From contig NZ_WWGH01000002.1 in assembly GCF_009865135.1 (NCBI RefSeq), forward strand, positions 434,001-498,000: a stretch of 64,000 nt of DNA, given 5' to 3'. Origin of the DNA: Streptomyces sp. SID8374 (GTDB lineage Bacteria; Actinomycetota; Actinomycetes; Streptomycetales; Streptomycetaceae). The translations under genes were made by a program, and so were the position numbers. This document shows positions 22,963 to 33,244 of this stretch, piece by piece; position 1 is the first letter of the stretch; each line of letters starts with the position of its first letter. The notes beneath the pieces are model-generated. The model saw nothing but the letters and a program-made list of their open reading frames with translations, was not told the DNA's origin and did no database searches.

Positions 22963-22974
22963 CCCCCCGCGCAT

Positions 22975-23000
22975 GGGCCGCCCCTCCCGAGGGGCGGCCC
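22975..23000. terminator. Bidirectional terminator
   Basis: A 10-bp stem (22975-22984 with 22991-23000) with loop TCCCGA lies between two converging genes, 13 bases after one stop and 12 bases from the other. Confidence 0.75.
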
Positions 23001-23011
23001 GCCGTGCCCGC

Positions 23012-23686
23012 TCAGTCGATCGGGTCCACCGTCGGCCCCTCCCGCTCCAGCAGATCCCGGGCGAACCCCTCCCACTGCGCGTACCGGTCGGGGTGCGCGG
23101 ACCGCTGCACCGCCTGGCACGCCTTGCCCGGCTCCATCGACTCCCAGCCCTTGATCTGGAGCAGCCCCGGGTTGTCGGTCGGCGACGGCAGCCCGTAGAA
23201 GGACTTCGACGCGGTCGGGACGTGGGTGATCTGCTTCGGGGTGCCCCAGCCCATGCTCGGGCGCTGCTGGAAGATCCCGAGCGAGTCGTGGTCCACCGGA
23301 GTCGTGTAGTTGACGAACTTCGACTCCTGCATGGCCGTCATCAGGGCGATCACCTGCCCCTGCTCGGGGAGGTCCGCCCCCTTCCCGACGCCGATGACCG
23401 TACGCGCGTGGGCGAGCTGTTCCGGGCCGAGGTCGGACGGGTCGGCGAAGGCCGCGCGCAGTTCGCTGTCCGGGGCCGTCCTGAGGAGGTGGGCCGTCGC
23501 CGTGTCCACCAGGCCGGTGGGCGCCAGCCCGTAACTCTGCTGGAAGGTGCGCAGGCCCTGGGCGGAGGCGGGCGGCGGGGGTGCGGTGGCGTGGGCGGCG
23601 GTGGTGGGGGCCGCCAGCAGGAATACGGCGGTGAGCGCCGCGAGCGTGCGGCGGGGGAGCCTGTTCTTGCGCATACGGATTCGCAT
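23012..23686 (-). CDS. Secreted lysozyme-like/peptidoglycan-binding protein
   Basis: A 224-residue exported protein with a signal peptide (LAALTAVFLLAAPTTAAHA). Residues ~40-80 resemble a peptidoglycan-binding repeat (LRTFQQSYGLAPTGLVDTAT). The rest is a lysozyme-like/transglycosylase-type domain with the conserved EQGQVIALMTAMQESKFVNY, the DHDSLGIFQQRPSMGWGT segment and YAQWEGFARDLL. The Glu in MQESKF is the likely catalytic acid. Such proteins are common in actinobacteria and presumably act on cell-wall glycan. Two ATG codons (23686 and 23674) can serve as start; a GGAACGGTTCC palindrome lies just upstream. Confidence 0.82.
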   Translation of the reverse strand: MRIRMRKNRLPRRTLAALTAVFLLAAPTTAAHATAPPPPASAQGLRTFQQSYGLAPTGLVDTATAHLLRTAPDSELRAAFADPSDLGPEQLAHARTVIGVGKGADLPEQGQVIALMTAMQESKFVNYTTPVDHDSLGIFQQRPSMGWGTPKQITHVPTASKSFYGLPSPTDNPGLLQIKGWESMEPGKACQAVQRSAHPDRYAQWEGFARDLLEREGPTVDPID

Positions 23687-23780
23687 ACGGAACGGTTCCG
23701 GGACGCCGGAAAGAAAGTCAAGGATGCGGTGAATAGTATGAATTGATGGTGTGTCGCGTCCGGGGCCCTGACGTGCGAGT

Positions 23781-23808
23781 GCCCCTGCCGGCCGGGCCCG
23801 GCAGGGGC
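23781..23808 (-). terminator. Terminator after GH64 gene
   Basis: An 11-bp stem (23781-23791 with 23798-23808) with a 6-base loop lies 28 bases past the GH64 stop on the minus strand. Confidence 0.7.
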
Positions 23809-23835
23809 GGACTCACCTGGTGGCCGCGACGGCCG

Positions 23836-25062
23836 TCAGGACCCCACGCTCACCGTGAAGCGGCGCGGGTTCCCGTCGTGCGCCGCGCCCGAGACGTCGG
23901 GCTCGCCGTCCGGGCGGACGTCGTCGTACGGGAACGCGTAGCCGATCGGGCTGTTGGCGTGGACCACCCGGGACCAGTGGTTGGTCACCGGCGTCTTGTA
24001 GTAGTCCGACACCGAGGTGCCGTTCGGCTGGCTCGGGTGGCTCAGCATGATCGACCGGTTGAAGCCCGCCGCCAGCCGCGCCAGGATCGCCTTCTTGTCG
24101 TCGGAGTCGCCCGGGTTGTTGGTGAACGGGCCGTGGTTGCAGGTGAAGATGTCCTTCGTCTCCGGCTTGGTGAAGGTGTGGCCGCCCTCGAACGTCAGCG
24201 TGTCCCCGCTGACCCGGCCCGCCAGCGTGCCCCGGCCGCCCTGGAGGTCGATCCGCAGGTCCTCGGAGCGGTACTTCTCCCAGACCTCGTCGATCTGCGC
24301 CTCGAACAGGCCCCGGAACGGCATCTCGTCGGGCCGGTCGAAGTACGGCGCCATGATGTTCTGCGGCGAGACGACCCGCAGGACTTTGCCGTCGTCGCCC
24401 CGGGTGACCAGCTGGTCCCACGGCTGCCCGTCGGCGGCGGCCTGGGCGGTGAGATCGTCGGCGATCCGCTCCGCCGCGCCCTCGGGGTGCGGGGCCACGA
24501 CGTGGGTGCCGTCGCCCTCCAGCGTGATGCCGATCGGGAGGGCGGTGATCAGGTCCACGTAGCTGATGTTGGAGTACAGCTGCTCGGTGTTGAAGGTGAA
24601 CTCGGCGAACGCCCAGGTACGCCCGTAGTTCGGGTCCGTCGGCGTCGCGAAGGCGGGCTCCACCAGGGAGGGGCCCGGATTGAGGAAGAAGTCCAGCTTG
24701 TCGTCGCGGACGAAGTAGACCCGCGCCCCGTACATCTGCGGCAGGGTCAGCACCACCGGGGCCGCGCCCGCCGCGTTGAGCGGGATCGCGCAGTCCACCG
24801 GGAGCGGGGTCTGCGGGGCGCCGGGGGAGTCGGGGCGGTAGACCTCGCCGTTCGGCCGGAGCAGCACCCAGCGGTCGGTGCCCAGCTCGTGGCCGGTGAC
24901 GTACGCGTGCACCGTGCCCGGCAACGACTTGTTCTCCAGGGCCAGTTCGCAGGTCGCGGGGGCCGCCGAGGCGCGCGGGGAGAGGGCGGTGCCCCAGGCG
25001 GGGTACGTCAGCGCCGCGGCCGATGCGGCGGCGCCGGTCAGGAACATTCGGCGTGAAATCAC
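23836..25062 (-). CDS. GH64 beta-1,3-glucanase, Tat-exported
   Basis: A 408-residue enzyme of glycoside hydrolase family 64, which releases laminaripentaose from beta-1,3-glucan. The N-terminus is a twin-arginine signal (SRRMFLTGAAASAAAL) cleaved near ASAAPA. The catalytic domain shows the family's blocks: CELALENKSLPGTVHAYVTG, FAEFTFNTEQLYSNISYVD, NIMAPYFDRPDEMPFRGLF and HTFTKPETKDIFTCNHGPF. The NTEQLYSNISYVD region holds the acidic residues expected at the active site. There is no carbohydrate-binding domain at either end. The GTG at 25062 is chosen for its upstream GGGAG. A LacI-type palindrome lies about 130 bases upstream of the start, suggesting sugar-dependent repression. Confidence 0.95.
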   Translation of the reverse strand: MISRRMFLTGAAASAAALTYPAWGTALSPRASAAPATCELALENKSLPGTVHAYVTGHELGTDRWVLLRPNGEVYRPDSPGAPQTPLPVDCAIPLNAAGAAPVVLTLPQMYGARVYFVRDDKLDFFLNPGPSLVEPAFATPTDPNYGRTWAFAEFTFNTEQLYSNISYVDLITALPIGITLEGDGTHVVAPHPEGAAERIADDLTAQAAADGQPWDQLVTRGDDGKVLRVVSPQNIMAPYFDRPDEMPFRGLFEAQIDEVWEKYRSEDLRIDLQGGRGTLAGRVSGDTLTFEGGHTFTKPETKDIFTCNHGPFTNNPGDSDDKKAILARLAAGFNRSIMLSHPSQPNGTSVSDYYKTPVTNHWSRVVHANSPIGYAFPYDDVRPDGEPDVSGAAHDGNPRRFTVSVGS

Positions 25063-25434
25063 GAGGGAACTCCCGAGTGTGTGGGGGCCGCAGACGGGTC
25101 GTGGGGGTGCGTGGGGAGGGACCGGACAGTGGGGGTGTCTGCGGGGGTGCGCACCACTCTTACGAGGGGGGCAGCGGGCGTCAAGACTTATGGCTGAGAG
25201 CGCTCTCAAAAATTCCGGGTCTTCACAACTCGACGACGGGAACGGGTACTTGGTGGAGCCGAGCGGGCGCGAACCGTGACCGTACGGAGGTGGCCGCGGC
25301 CAAGAGGTGAACGAGCCGCCGCGACGGCCCGCGTGCACCCCACTTGGACTAACGGACCAGGGTTGTTGGACGGAGAAGGCCCCCGGGACCGACATGCGTT
25401 GACGGTGTCCCGACACGGGGACTACTCAGGGGCC
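25063..25434. other. Divergent promoter region, GH64 / GH101 genes
   Basis: These 372 bases separate the GH64 gene (minus) from the GH101 gene (plus). They hold the palindrome at 25195-25208 and a G-rich stretch at 25080-25150. I see no gene in them. An upstream in-frame extension of the GH101 frame exists here but encodes a hydrophilic Arg/Pro-rich sequence ahead of a normal signal peptide, so it is unlikely to be translated. Confidence 0.6.
25195..25208. promoter_or_regulatory. LacI/CebR-type operator palindrome
   Basis: TGAGAGCGCTCTCA is a perfect 14-base palindrome. It differs at two symmetric positions from TGGGAGCGCTCCCA, the CebR operator of streptomycetes, and fits the central-CG pattern of LacI-family sites. 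It lies 133 bases before the GH64 start and 227 bases before the GH101 start. No LacI-family gene lies in the window, so the repressor must be encoded elsewhere. Confidence 0.7.
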
Positions 25435-28400
25435 ATGTCGCCAAGATTCCCCTCCGCCGGCCTGGTCGCCGTCGCCTCAGCCGCCGTCCTGGCGCTCGTG
25501 GGGACCGCCGCCCTCCCCGCCGCAGCCGCCGCCGATCCGTCCCCCGCGCCACCGGCCGGAGCGGTGAAGCCCGGCGCGTCGCCCGCCACCATCGGCTCCC
25601 CCCAGCTCACCGTCGCCGTCGCCGACGACTTCCCGCGCGTCCTCTCGTACACCGACCGGGCCGGTGGCAAGAGCCTCCTCGGCAGTACGCGGCCGGTCAC
25701 CGCCGTCACCCTCAACGGCACCGCCCACCCGGTGAAGCTCAAGGCCGCGCCGAAGGTGAACGGCTCCTCCGCCCGCTACACCCTCGCCTTCACCGACTTG
25801 CCCGGGGTCGAGATCGACGCCTCGCTCTCCGTCTCCGGCCGGACCACCACCTTCAAGGTGACCGCCGTCCGCGACACCGCCGCCTTCCGAGTGGGGACCA
25901 TCGACATCCCCGGGCACGACCTCATCTCGGTCGGCTCCACCGAACCCGGCGCCGCCACCGCATTCACCACGCTGGACCCCGACTCCACCCGTACCGCCGA
26001 CGTCTTCCCCAAGGTCACCGGGGAGACCAAGCCGGACCCCGCCCCCGTCGGCGCCACCTACGCGATCCTCAACACCTCCTCCCTCGCCGCCGCCGTCGAG
26101 TCCAACTCCTCCTACGACAAGCCCTCAGGACCCACCGGCGGCGACGACGCCCGCTTCTGGCGCCAGGCCCGCACCGAGGCCGACGGCAGTGTCCGGGTCG
26201 GCGTCAGCTCCGGCCAGTGGACCTACCGGGGCGAGGGCGCACCGAAGCCGGAGAGCGGCGAGAACCTGCCCTGGGCCAAGGTCGTCATCACCCCGGACGC
26301 CAACGGGGACAAGGCCGTCGACTGGCAGGACGGGGCCATCGCCTTCCGCTCCATCGGCATCACCGCGCCCGGCAGCGAGGAGACCGCCGACCGGGTCGTC
26401 ACCCACATCCCGTTCAACTTCGCCAGCCAGGCCACCCACCCCTTCCTGCGCACCCTCGACGACGTCAAGCGGATCTCGCAGGCCACCGACGGCCTCGGCC
26501 AGCTCGCCGTCCTCAAGGGGTACGGCTCCGAGGGCCATGACTCCGCCCACCCGGACTACGGCGGCAACTACAACAAGCGGGCCGGCGGGCTGAAGGACCT
26601 CAACACCCTGCTCAAGAACGGCAAGAAGTGGGGCGCCACCTTCGGCGTCCACGTCAACGCCACCGAGTCCTACCCGGAGGCCAACGCCTTCAGCGAGCAG
26701 CTCGTCGACAAGACCAAGCCCGGCTGGAACTGGCTCAACCAGAGCTACTACATCGACCAGCGCCGCGACATCAACAGCGGCGACCTGGCCAAGCGCTTCC
26801 AGCAGCTGCGCGACGAGACCGACAAGAACCTCAGCTTCCTCTACATCGACGTCTACTACTCGCACGGCTGGATCGCCGACAAGACCATCCAGTCCGTCCA
26901 GAAGCAGGGCTGGACCGTCGGCACCGAGTGGGCCGACAAGTTCGAGCGCGCCTCGCTCTGGTCGCACTGGGCCAACGACCTGAACTACGGCGGCGCCACC
27001 AACAAGGGCCTCAACTCGCAGATCATCCGCTTCATCCGCAACGGCGAGAAGGACATCTGGAACAGCCACCCGGTCCTCGGCCAGAGCGTCCTGGAGGAGT
27101 TCGAGGGGTGGACCGGCGAGACCGACTGGAACGCCTTCACCGCCGCCATCTGGCAGAAGAACCTCCCCGCCAAGTACCTCCAGCACCAGAAGATCACCCG
27201 CTGGGACGGCAACGACATCACCTTCACCGGGGGAGTGCGCGGCACGTTCGAGGACGGGAAGCGGACCTTCTACGAGCAGGGCCGCAAGGTGCTCAGCGGC
27301 ACCGACTACCTGCTGCCGTGGGACGGCGGCAAGAAGCTCTACCACTACAGCGAGACCGGGGGCACCAGCACCTGGGAGGTGCCCGGCAAGGGCCCGTACA
27401 CGGTCTACGAACTGACCGACAACGGCCGCGCGAAGGTGGCCACCGTCCGACCGGTGAACGGGAAGATCACACTCACCGCCACCGCCGGACAGCCGTACGT
27501 CCTCCATCCGAGCCAGGCACCGAAGGCGGCCGCCGCCGACTGGGGCCAGGGCACGCCCCTCAAGGACCCCGGCTTCAACGACCGTACGCTGAAGGGCTGG
27601 ACGAAGACCGGCACGGTCGTACGGGACACCGACGACCAGGGCCGCAACAGCGCCGCCCTCTCCGGCACCGCCACGGCCGCCCTCTCCCAGCCCGTCACCG
27701 GCCTAAAGCCCGGCAAGCGCTACACCGCCTCCGCCCTCATCGAGGTGGAGCCCGGCAAGACCCGCCGTACGGTGCTGAGCGCGGGCGGCACGTCGGTGGC
27801 CGTCGAACGTTCCACGGCCGAGGACTTCGTCGCCGCCTCCGACTGGCACGGCACCTACTTCCAGCGCGCCAAGGTCAACTTCACGGCCCCCGCCAACGGC
27901 CGCACCACCCTGCGCATCGAGGCGGCGGCGGGCTCCACGGCGACCGTCCGCGCCGATGACGTACGGATCGTCGAGAACGCCCCCGCCACCCGGCCCGGGA
28001 CCCTTATGTACGAGGACTTCGAGGCGGTCGACCAGGGCTGGGGCCCCTTCCTCAAGGGCAACGCGGGCGGCTCCACCGACCCCCGCACCAGCGTCTCCCA
28101 GCTGCACGCCCCGTACACCCGGTCCGGCTGGAACGGGAAGCTGATCGACGACGTGCTCGGCGGCAAGGAGTCCCTGAAGTCCCACGAGGAGAACACCGGG
28201 CTCGTCTACCGCACCGCCCCCTGGACCGTCCCGATGCGGGACGGCCACCGCTACCGGGTGGAGTTCGACTACCAGTCCAGCCACGCGGGCGCCTACAGCT
28301 GGGTCGACGGCTACGACCGGGTCGCCGACGGCAAGGCCACCTCCACCGAGACCCGCACCACCCCCATCGGGCAGCAGCGCACCACCGGCCACTTCACCCG

Positions 28401-29316
28401 GACCCTCACCGCGGGCTGCGGCGACACCTGGACCGGGCTGCGGAAGCGGGCCGGGGCGCCCGAGGGCGCGGACTTCGTCCTCGACGGCTTCACCGTGGCC
28501 GACCTCGGGCCCGCCCCGGCCGGACAGGAGGCGGTCTGCGGCACGCTCGGTGTCGCCGCCGACGCCGAGACCCTGGAGCCGGGCGCCCCGAACACCGTCG
28601 AGGCGACCTTCGGCAACGACGAGGCGACCGCCGCCACCGGGGTCAAGCTGGCGCTGACGGTGCCCGAGGGGTGGCGGGCCGAGGCGGTCGGCCCGGTCGC
28701 CTTCGACTCCGTCGCCCCGGGCGCGAAGGTCACCGGCAGCTGGCGGGTCACCCCGCCGGTGGACGCCCCGTACGAGACGTACCAGCTCGGCGCCCAGGCC
28801 ACGTACGCCGTCCAGGGCGCCCCGCGCACGCTCGGCGCGCAGATCTCCGTACGGACCCTGCCGCCCCCGCCCACGAAGGACAGCTGGGCCAGTGACCTCG
28901 ACTGGACGGCCGCCCAGAACGGCTGGGGCCCCGTGGAGCGCGACCAGTCCAACGGGGAGACCGGGACCGGCGACGGCAGCCCGCTCACCATCGGCGGGGT
29001 CGTCCACGCCAAGGGACTGGGCACCCACGCCCCGGCGAAGATCCGCTACTACCTGGGCGGGAGGTGCACCTCCTTCACCGCCGAGGTCGGGGTCGACGAC
29101 GTCCAGGCGTCGCGCGGCAGCGTGCGGTTCTCCGTCACCGCCGACGGGACGGAGAAGGTGAAGTCGCCGGTGCTGGGCGCCGCCGACCCGGCCTGGAAGC
29201 TCACCGCCGACGTCACCGGCGCGCGGTACGTCGAACTCGTCGTCGACGACGGCGGGGACGGCAACGGCAACGACCACGCCGACTGGGGCAACGCCCGCTT
29301 CCACTGCGGAGGTTGA
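25435..29316 (+). CDS. GH101 endo-alpha-N-acetylgalactosaminidase
   Basis: A 1293-residue secreted glycosidase. GH101 enzymes release O-linked Gal-beta-1,3-GalNAc from mucin-type glycoproteins. A signal peptide (residues 1-32) precedes a beta-sandwich N-terminal region and the catalytic barrel. The predicted nucleophile is Asp472 in FLYIDVYYSHGW and the acid/base is Glu498 in GTEWADKFE. The rest has GH101 blocks such as GYGSEGHDSAHPDYGGNYN and WNSHPVLGQSVLEEFEGW. Residues ~700-1030 carry beta-rich carbohydrate-binding modules, ~1040-1140 a NEW3-type domain (LEPGAPNTVEATFGNDEAT), and ~1150-1293 an NPCBM domain (GVVHAKGLGTHAPAKIRYYL). The length is within the family range. A terminator follows. 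The ATG at 25435 is set by the signal peptide; the ribosome binding site is weak. Confidence 0.94.
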   Translation: MSPRFPSAGLVAVASAAVLALVGTAALPAAAAADPSPAPPAGAVKPGASPATIGSPQLTVAVADDFPRVLSYTDRAGGKSLLGSTRPVTAVTLNGTAHPVKLKAAPKVNGSSARYTLAFTDLPGVEIDASLSVSGRTTTFKVTAVRDTAAFRVGTIDIPGHDLISVGSTEPGAATAFTTLDPDSTRTADVFPKVTGETKPDPAPVGATYAILNTSSLAAAVESNSSYDKPSGPTGGDDARFWRQARTEADGSVRVGVSSGQWTYRGEGAPKPESGENLPWAKVVITPDANGDKAVDWQDGAIAFRSIGITAPGSEETADRVVTHIPFNFASQATHPFLRTLDDVKRISQATDGLGQLAVLKGYGSEGHDSAHPDYGGNYNKRAGGLKDLNTLLKNGKKWGATFGVHVNATESYPEANAFSEQLVDKTKPGWNWLNQSYYIDQRRDINSGDLAKRFQQLRDETDKNLSFLYIDVYYSHGWIADKTIQSVQKQGWTVGTEWADKFERASLWSHWANDLNYGGATNKGLNSQIIRFIRNGEKDIWNSHPVLGQSVLEEFEGWTGETDWNAFTAAIWQKNLPAKYLQHQKITRWDGNDITFTGGVRGTFEDGKRTFYEQGRKVLSGTDYLLPWDGGKKLYHYSETGGTSTWEVPGKGPYTVYELTDNGRAKVATVRPVNGKITLTATAGQPYVLHPSQAPKAAAADWGQGTPLKDPGFNDRTLKGWTKTGTVVRDTDDQGRNSAALSGTATAALSQPVTGLKPGKRYTASALIEVEPGKTRRTVLSAGGTSVAVERSTAEDFVAASDWHGTYFQRAKVNFTAPANGRTTLRIEAAAGSTATVRADDVRIVENAPATRPGTLMYEDFEAVDQGWGPFLKGNAGGSTDPRTSVSQLHAPYTRSGWNGKLIDDVLGGKESLKSHEENTGLVYRTAPWTVPMRDGHRYRVEFDYQSSHAGAYSWVDGYDRVADGKATSTETRTTPIGQQRTTGHFTRTLTAGCGDTWTGLRKRAGAPEGADFVLDGFTVADLGPAPAGQEAVCGTLGVAADAETLEPGAPNTVEATFGNDEATAATGVKLALTVPEGWRAEAVGPVAFDSVAPGAKVTGSWRVTPPVDAPYETYQLGAQATYAVQGAPRTLGAQISVRTLPPPPTKDSWASDLDWTAAQNGWGPVERDQSNGETGTGDGSPLTIGGVVHAKGLGTHAPAKIRYYLGGRCTSFTAEVGVDDVQASRGSVRFSVTADGTEKVKSPVLGAADPAWKLTADVTGARYVELVVDDGGDGNGNDHADWGNARFHCGG

Positions 29317-29375
29317 ACCTCCGTCGAACGGTGGTCGAAGCGCGGTGGAGCCGAGCTGAACAGTGCTGGGCCATA

Positions 29376-29401
29376 CTGAGGGGGCCTTCGGGCCCCCTCA
29401 G
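29376..29401 (+). terminator. Terminator after GH101 gene
   Basis: An 11-bp perfect stem (29376-29386 with 29391-29401) is capped by a stable TTCG tetraloop, 60 bases after the stop. The rest of the 263-base gap to accB holds its promoter; I see no gene there. Confidence 0.85.
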
Positions 29402-29579
29402 GTCCATGTGTCCCACGGCACATCGTCTCTTTGTAGGGTTCTCACAGCGTAGAGCGGCGTTTCGCTGGTGGATCGCGCGCCCGGCGGGATGGTTCTGTTC
29501 ACACCCACCACGAAACCGGGCAGGAGACTGTACGGAGTCGACGGCACGATTTCTGGGTCGGGGTTCGTAGGGTCGATGC

Positions 29580-31163
<1,584 letters not shown>

Positions 31164-31235
31164 TCGCCCCTCCGCGGCGGCGCGATCCGCCGCACGGTCC
31201 ACGACAGCCTGCCGAGAAGACGGAGACACCCCACC

Positions 31236-31439
31236 ATGAGCCTGACTTCCGCCGAGTCCGTCCTGCGCGTCGAGAAGGGGCACGCCGACCCCGAGGAGCT
31301 GGCGGCCATCACCGCCGTCCTGATGGCCCGTGCCGCCGCCCAGCCGTCCGCCCCCGCCCACCGGGGCCGCGACACGGCCGGCTGGCGCCGCCTGGAGCGC
31401 ACGCCGGGCTTCCGCGCCCCGCACAGCTGGCAGGGCTGA
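31236..31439 (+). CDS. accE: Acyl-CoA carboxylase epsilon subunit AccE
   Basis: A 67-residue epsilon subunit that raises the activity of the AccA-AccB carboxylase by bridging its alpha and beta parts. The N-terminal VLRVEKGHADPEELAAITAVL is the conserved helical region and W-RRLERTPGFRAP-HSWQG the conserved C-terminal tail. Epsilon subunits are found only in actinobacteria and are encoded next to their beta partner, as here. The gene ends 21 bases before a strong terminator. Confidence 0.95.
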   Translation: MSLTSAESVLRVEKGHADPEELAAITAVLMARAAAQPSAPAHRGRDTAGWRRLERTPGFRAPHSWQG

Positions 31440-31459
31440 CGCTCAAGAGGCGTTACGAG

Positions 31460-31494
31460 AAGGGCCCCGCACTCCTCAGGAGTGCGGGGCCCTT
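31460..31494. terminator. Bidirectional terminator, accE / conservon
   Basis: A 14-bp stem (31460-31473 with 31481-31494) can extend by two pairs into the loop. It separates accE from the converging conservon operon, whose last stop codon is at 31518, and is flanked by T-rich ends on both strands. Confidence 0.9.
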
Positions 31495-31517
31495 TCGCGT
31501 ACGTACCGCGAGGCGTC

Positions 31518-32099
31518 CTAGCGCAGGCGGGCCATCAGGGCGTGCTCCACCAGCGTGATGAGCGCGCTCTTGGCGTCGGCGCGGTGGCGGGCGTCCGTCG
31601 TCAGGATCGGGGTGTCCGGCCCGATCTGGAGCGCTTCGCGTACCTCGTCGGGGGTGTAGGGCTGGTGTCCGTCGAAGCCGTTGAGGGCGATGACGAAGGG
31701 GAGGCCGCTGTTCTCGAAGTAGTCGACGGCGGGGAAGCAGTCGGCGAGGCGGCGGGTGTCGACGAGGACGACGGCGCCGATGGCGCCGCGGACCAGGTCG
31801 TCCCACATGAACCAGAAGCGGTCCTGGCCCGGCGTACCGAAGAGGTACAGGATCAGGTCCTGGTCCAGGGTGATGCGACCGAAGTCCATGGCCACCGTCG
31901 TGGTGGTCTTGTCCCCGGTGTGGGTCAGATCGTCGATGCCCGCGGACGCGGACGTCATCACGGCTTCGGTGCGCAGCGGGTTGATCTCCGAAACGGCACC
32001 GACAAACGTGGTCTTACCCACGCCGAAGCCCCCTGCCACCACGATCTTCGCCGAGGTAGTGGAGCGGGCCGCTCCGCCGCTAGAGCTTGCGAAGTCCAC
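31518..32099 (-). CDS. cvnD: Conservon small GTPase CvnD (left conservon)
   Basis: A 193-residue Ras-like GTPase, last gene of the left conservon. CvnD proteins switch between GDP and GTP and form a membrane-associated complex with CvnA, B and C that resembles a eukaryotic G-protein-coupled system. G1 is GGFGVGKTTFVG, G3 is FGTPGQDRFWF, G4 is ALNGFDG (the usual NKxD is degenerate). It differs from the other CvnD in the window at only six residues. The GTG start overlaps the preceding cvnC gene by 20 bases, so translation is coupled. Confidence 0.95.
   Translation of the reverse strand: MDFASSSGGAARSTTSAKIVVAGGFGVGKTTFVGAVSEINPLRTEAVMTSASAGIDDLTHTGDKTTTTVAMDFGRITLDQDLILYLFGTPGQDRFWFMWDDLVRGAIGAVVLVDTRRLADCFPAVDYFENSGLPFVIALNGFDGHQPYTPDEVREALQIGPDTPILTTDARHRADAKSALITLVEHALMARLR
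31614..31826. repeat. 213-bp perfect repeat shared by the two cvnD genes
   Basis: These 213 bases are identical, with no mismatch, to 36965-37177 in the second cvnD gene 5351 bases away. Flanking cvnD sequence has many silent differences. This points to recent gene conversion between the tandem conservons. Confidence 0.9.
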
Positions 32100-32730
32100 T
32101 GAGCACCCTTTCGAGCAGTGTCACATCTGGCTGGCCGCCGGCGGCCTCGTCGCCGCCGGGCTGATGGATAGCGACGAGTCCGGCCTCCGCCAGGTCGGCG
32201 ACGAGGATCCGGGCAACGCCGAGGGGGATCGAGAGCAGCGCCGAAACCTCGGCGACCGACTTGATCTCGATGCAGAGCCGGCAGATCCGCTGGTGCTCGG
32301 GCAACTGCCCTTGCAGCCGGGACGGATCGGCCGTGGTACTGACCAGCGCCTCGATGGCGAGCTGGTAACGCGGCCTGGTCCGGCCGCCGGTCATGGCGTA
32401 CGGACGGACCAGCGGGTTGTGCGCGGCGGGCCTGTCGGGCTCGGGGGCCCGCCGCTGCTGCACCGGCTGGATGCGCTGCTGCTGAGGCGCGTCGTACCGC
32501 TGCTGCGGCTGTTGCTGCTGCGGCCACGGTGAACCCGGCTGCTGCTGGGGCCAGTCGGACCCCTGCGCGCCATGGGCGCCCTGCGGCTGCTGCGGCTGCT
32601 GGTATGGCTGATAAGAGTTGCCGGGTGCCTGGCCGCCGGATGCGGCGGGGAAGCCGAAACGGTTGTCACCGTGCTCACCCGGGACCCTCTGCTCACCCTC
32701 GTATGGGTGTCCGCCTGTGGGTGCTGCCAC
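32080..32730 (-). CDS. cvnC: Conservon DUF742 protein CvnC with Gln-rich extension (left conservon)
   Basis: A 216-residue CvnC protein. The C-terminal ~110 residues are the DUF742 domain (PLVRPYAMTGGRTRPRYQLAIEALV, LPEHQRICRLC, VAEVSALLSIPLGVARILVADLAEAG), a winged-helix-like partner of the conservon complex. In front of it lies about 100 residues of disordered Gln/Pro-rich sequence (YQQPQQPQ, WPQQQQPQQ). The other CvnC in this window has only about 25 residues there. The GTG at 32730 is strongly supported by GGAGGAGGAAAC. The frame stops inside the next gene (cvnD). Confidence 0.93.
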   Translation of the reverse strand: MAAPTGGHPYEGEQRVPGEHGDNRFGFPAASGGQAPGNSYQPYQQPQQPQGAHGAQGSDWPQQQPGSPWPQQQQPQQRYDAPQQQRIQPVQQRRAPEPDRPAAHNPLVRPYAMTGGRTRPRYQLAIEALVSTTADPSRLQGQLPEHQRICRLCIEIKSVAEVSALLSIPLGVARILVADLAEAGLVAIHQPGGDEAAGGQPDVTLLERVLSGLRKL

Positions 32731-32820
32731 GTTTCCTCCTCCGACTGCCGGTCGCCGATCCCAGTGGGGCCGCGCCACCGCACCTTATGGCGCGGTGGCG
32801 AGAAACGCACTGTCTGTCTA

Positions 32821-33243
32821 CTAGTTAAGAAGACTTCCCTGAAGTTCGGCGCGGAGATCCGGGGTCAGAACACTGCCCGCGCGGTCGACCAGAAGTGCCA
32901 TTTCGTACCCGACCAGACCGATATCGGCATCCGGGTGGGCCAGAACGGCGAGTGACGAACCGTCCGAGATGGACATGATGAAGAGGAATCCCCGCTCCAT
33001 CTCCACGACGGTCTGGTTCACCGCCCCGCCCTCGAAGATCCGCGAGGCGCCCGCGGTCAGCGACGTCAGACCGGAGGCGACGGCCGCCAGCTGGTCGGCG
33101 CGGTCGCGCGGGAATCCTTCGGACATGGCCAGCAGGAGTCCGTCGGCGGAGACCACCACCGTGTGCGACACCCCGGGGGTGTTGTCCACGAAGTTGGTGA
33201 TCAACCAGTTGAGATTCTGCGCCGCCTGGCTCATCGGGCTCAC
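32821..33243 (-). CDS. cvnB: Conservon roadblock/LC7 protein CvnB (left conservon)
   Basis: A 140-residue roadblock/LC7-fold protein. Such proteins are thought to act on the conservon GTPase, like MglB on MglA. The conserved sequence runs from NLNWLITNFVDNTPGVSHTV through VSADGLLLAMSEGFPRDRAD and SLAVLAHPDADIGLVGYEMA. It differs from the other CvnB at only four positions. The start is GTG at 33243, two bases beyond the cvnA stop, so the genes are translationally linked. A gap of 90 bases separates it from cvnC. Confidence 0.95.
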   Translation of the reverse strand: MSPMSQAAQNLNWLITNFVDNTPGVSHTVVVSADGLLLAMSEGFPRDRADQLAAVASGLTSLTAGASRIFEGGAVNQTVVEMERGFLFIMSISDGSSLAVLAHPDADIGLVGYEMALLVDRAGSVLTPDLRAELQGSLLN

Positions 33244-33244
33244 A

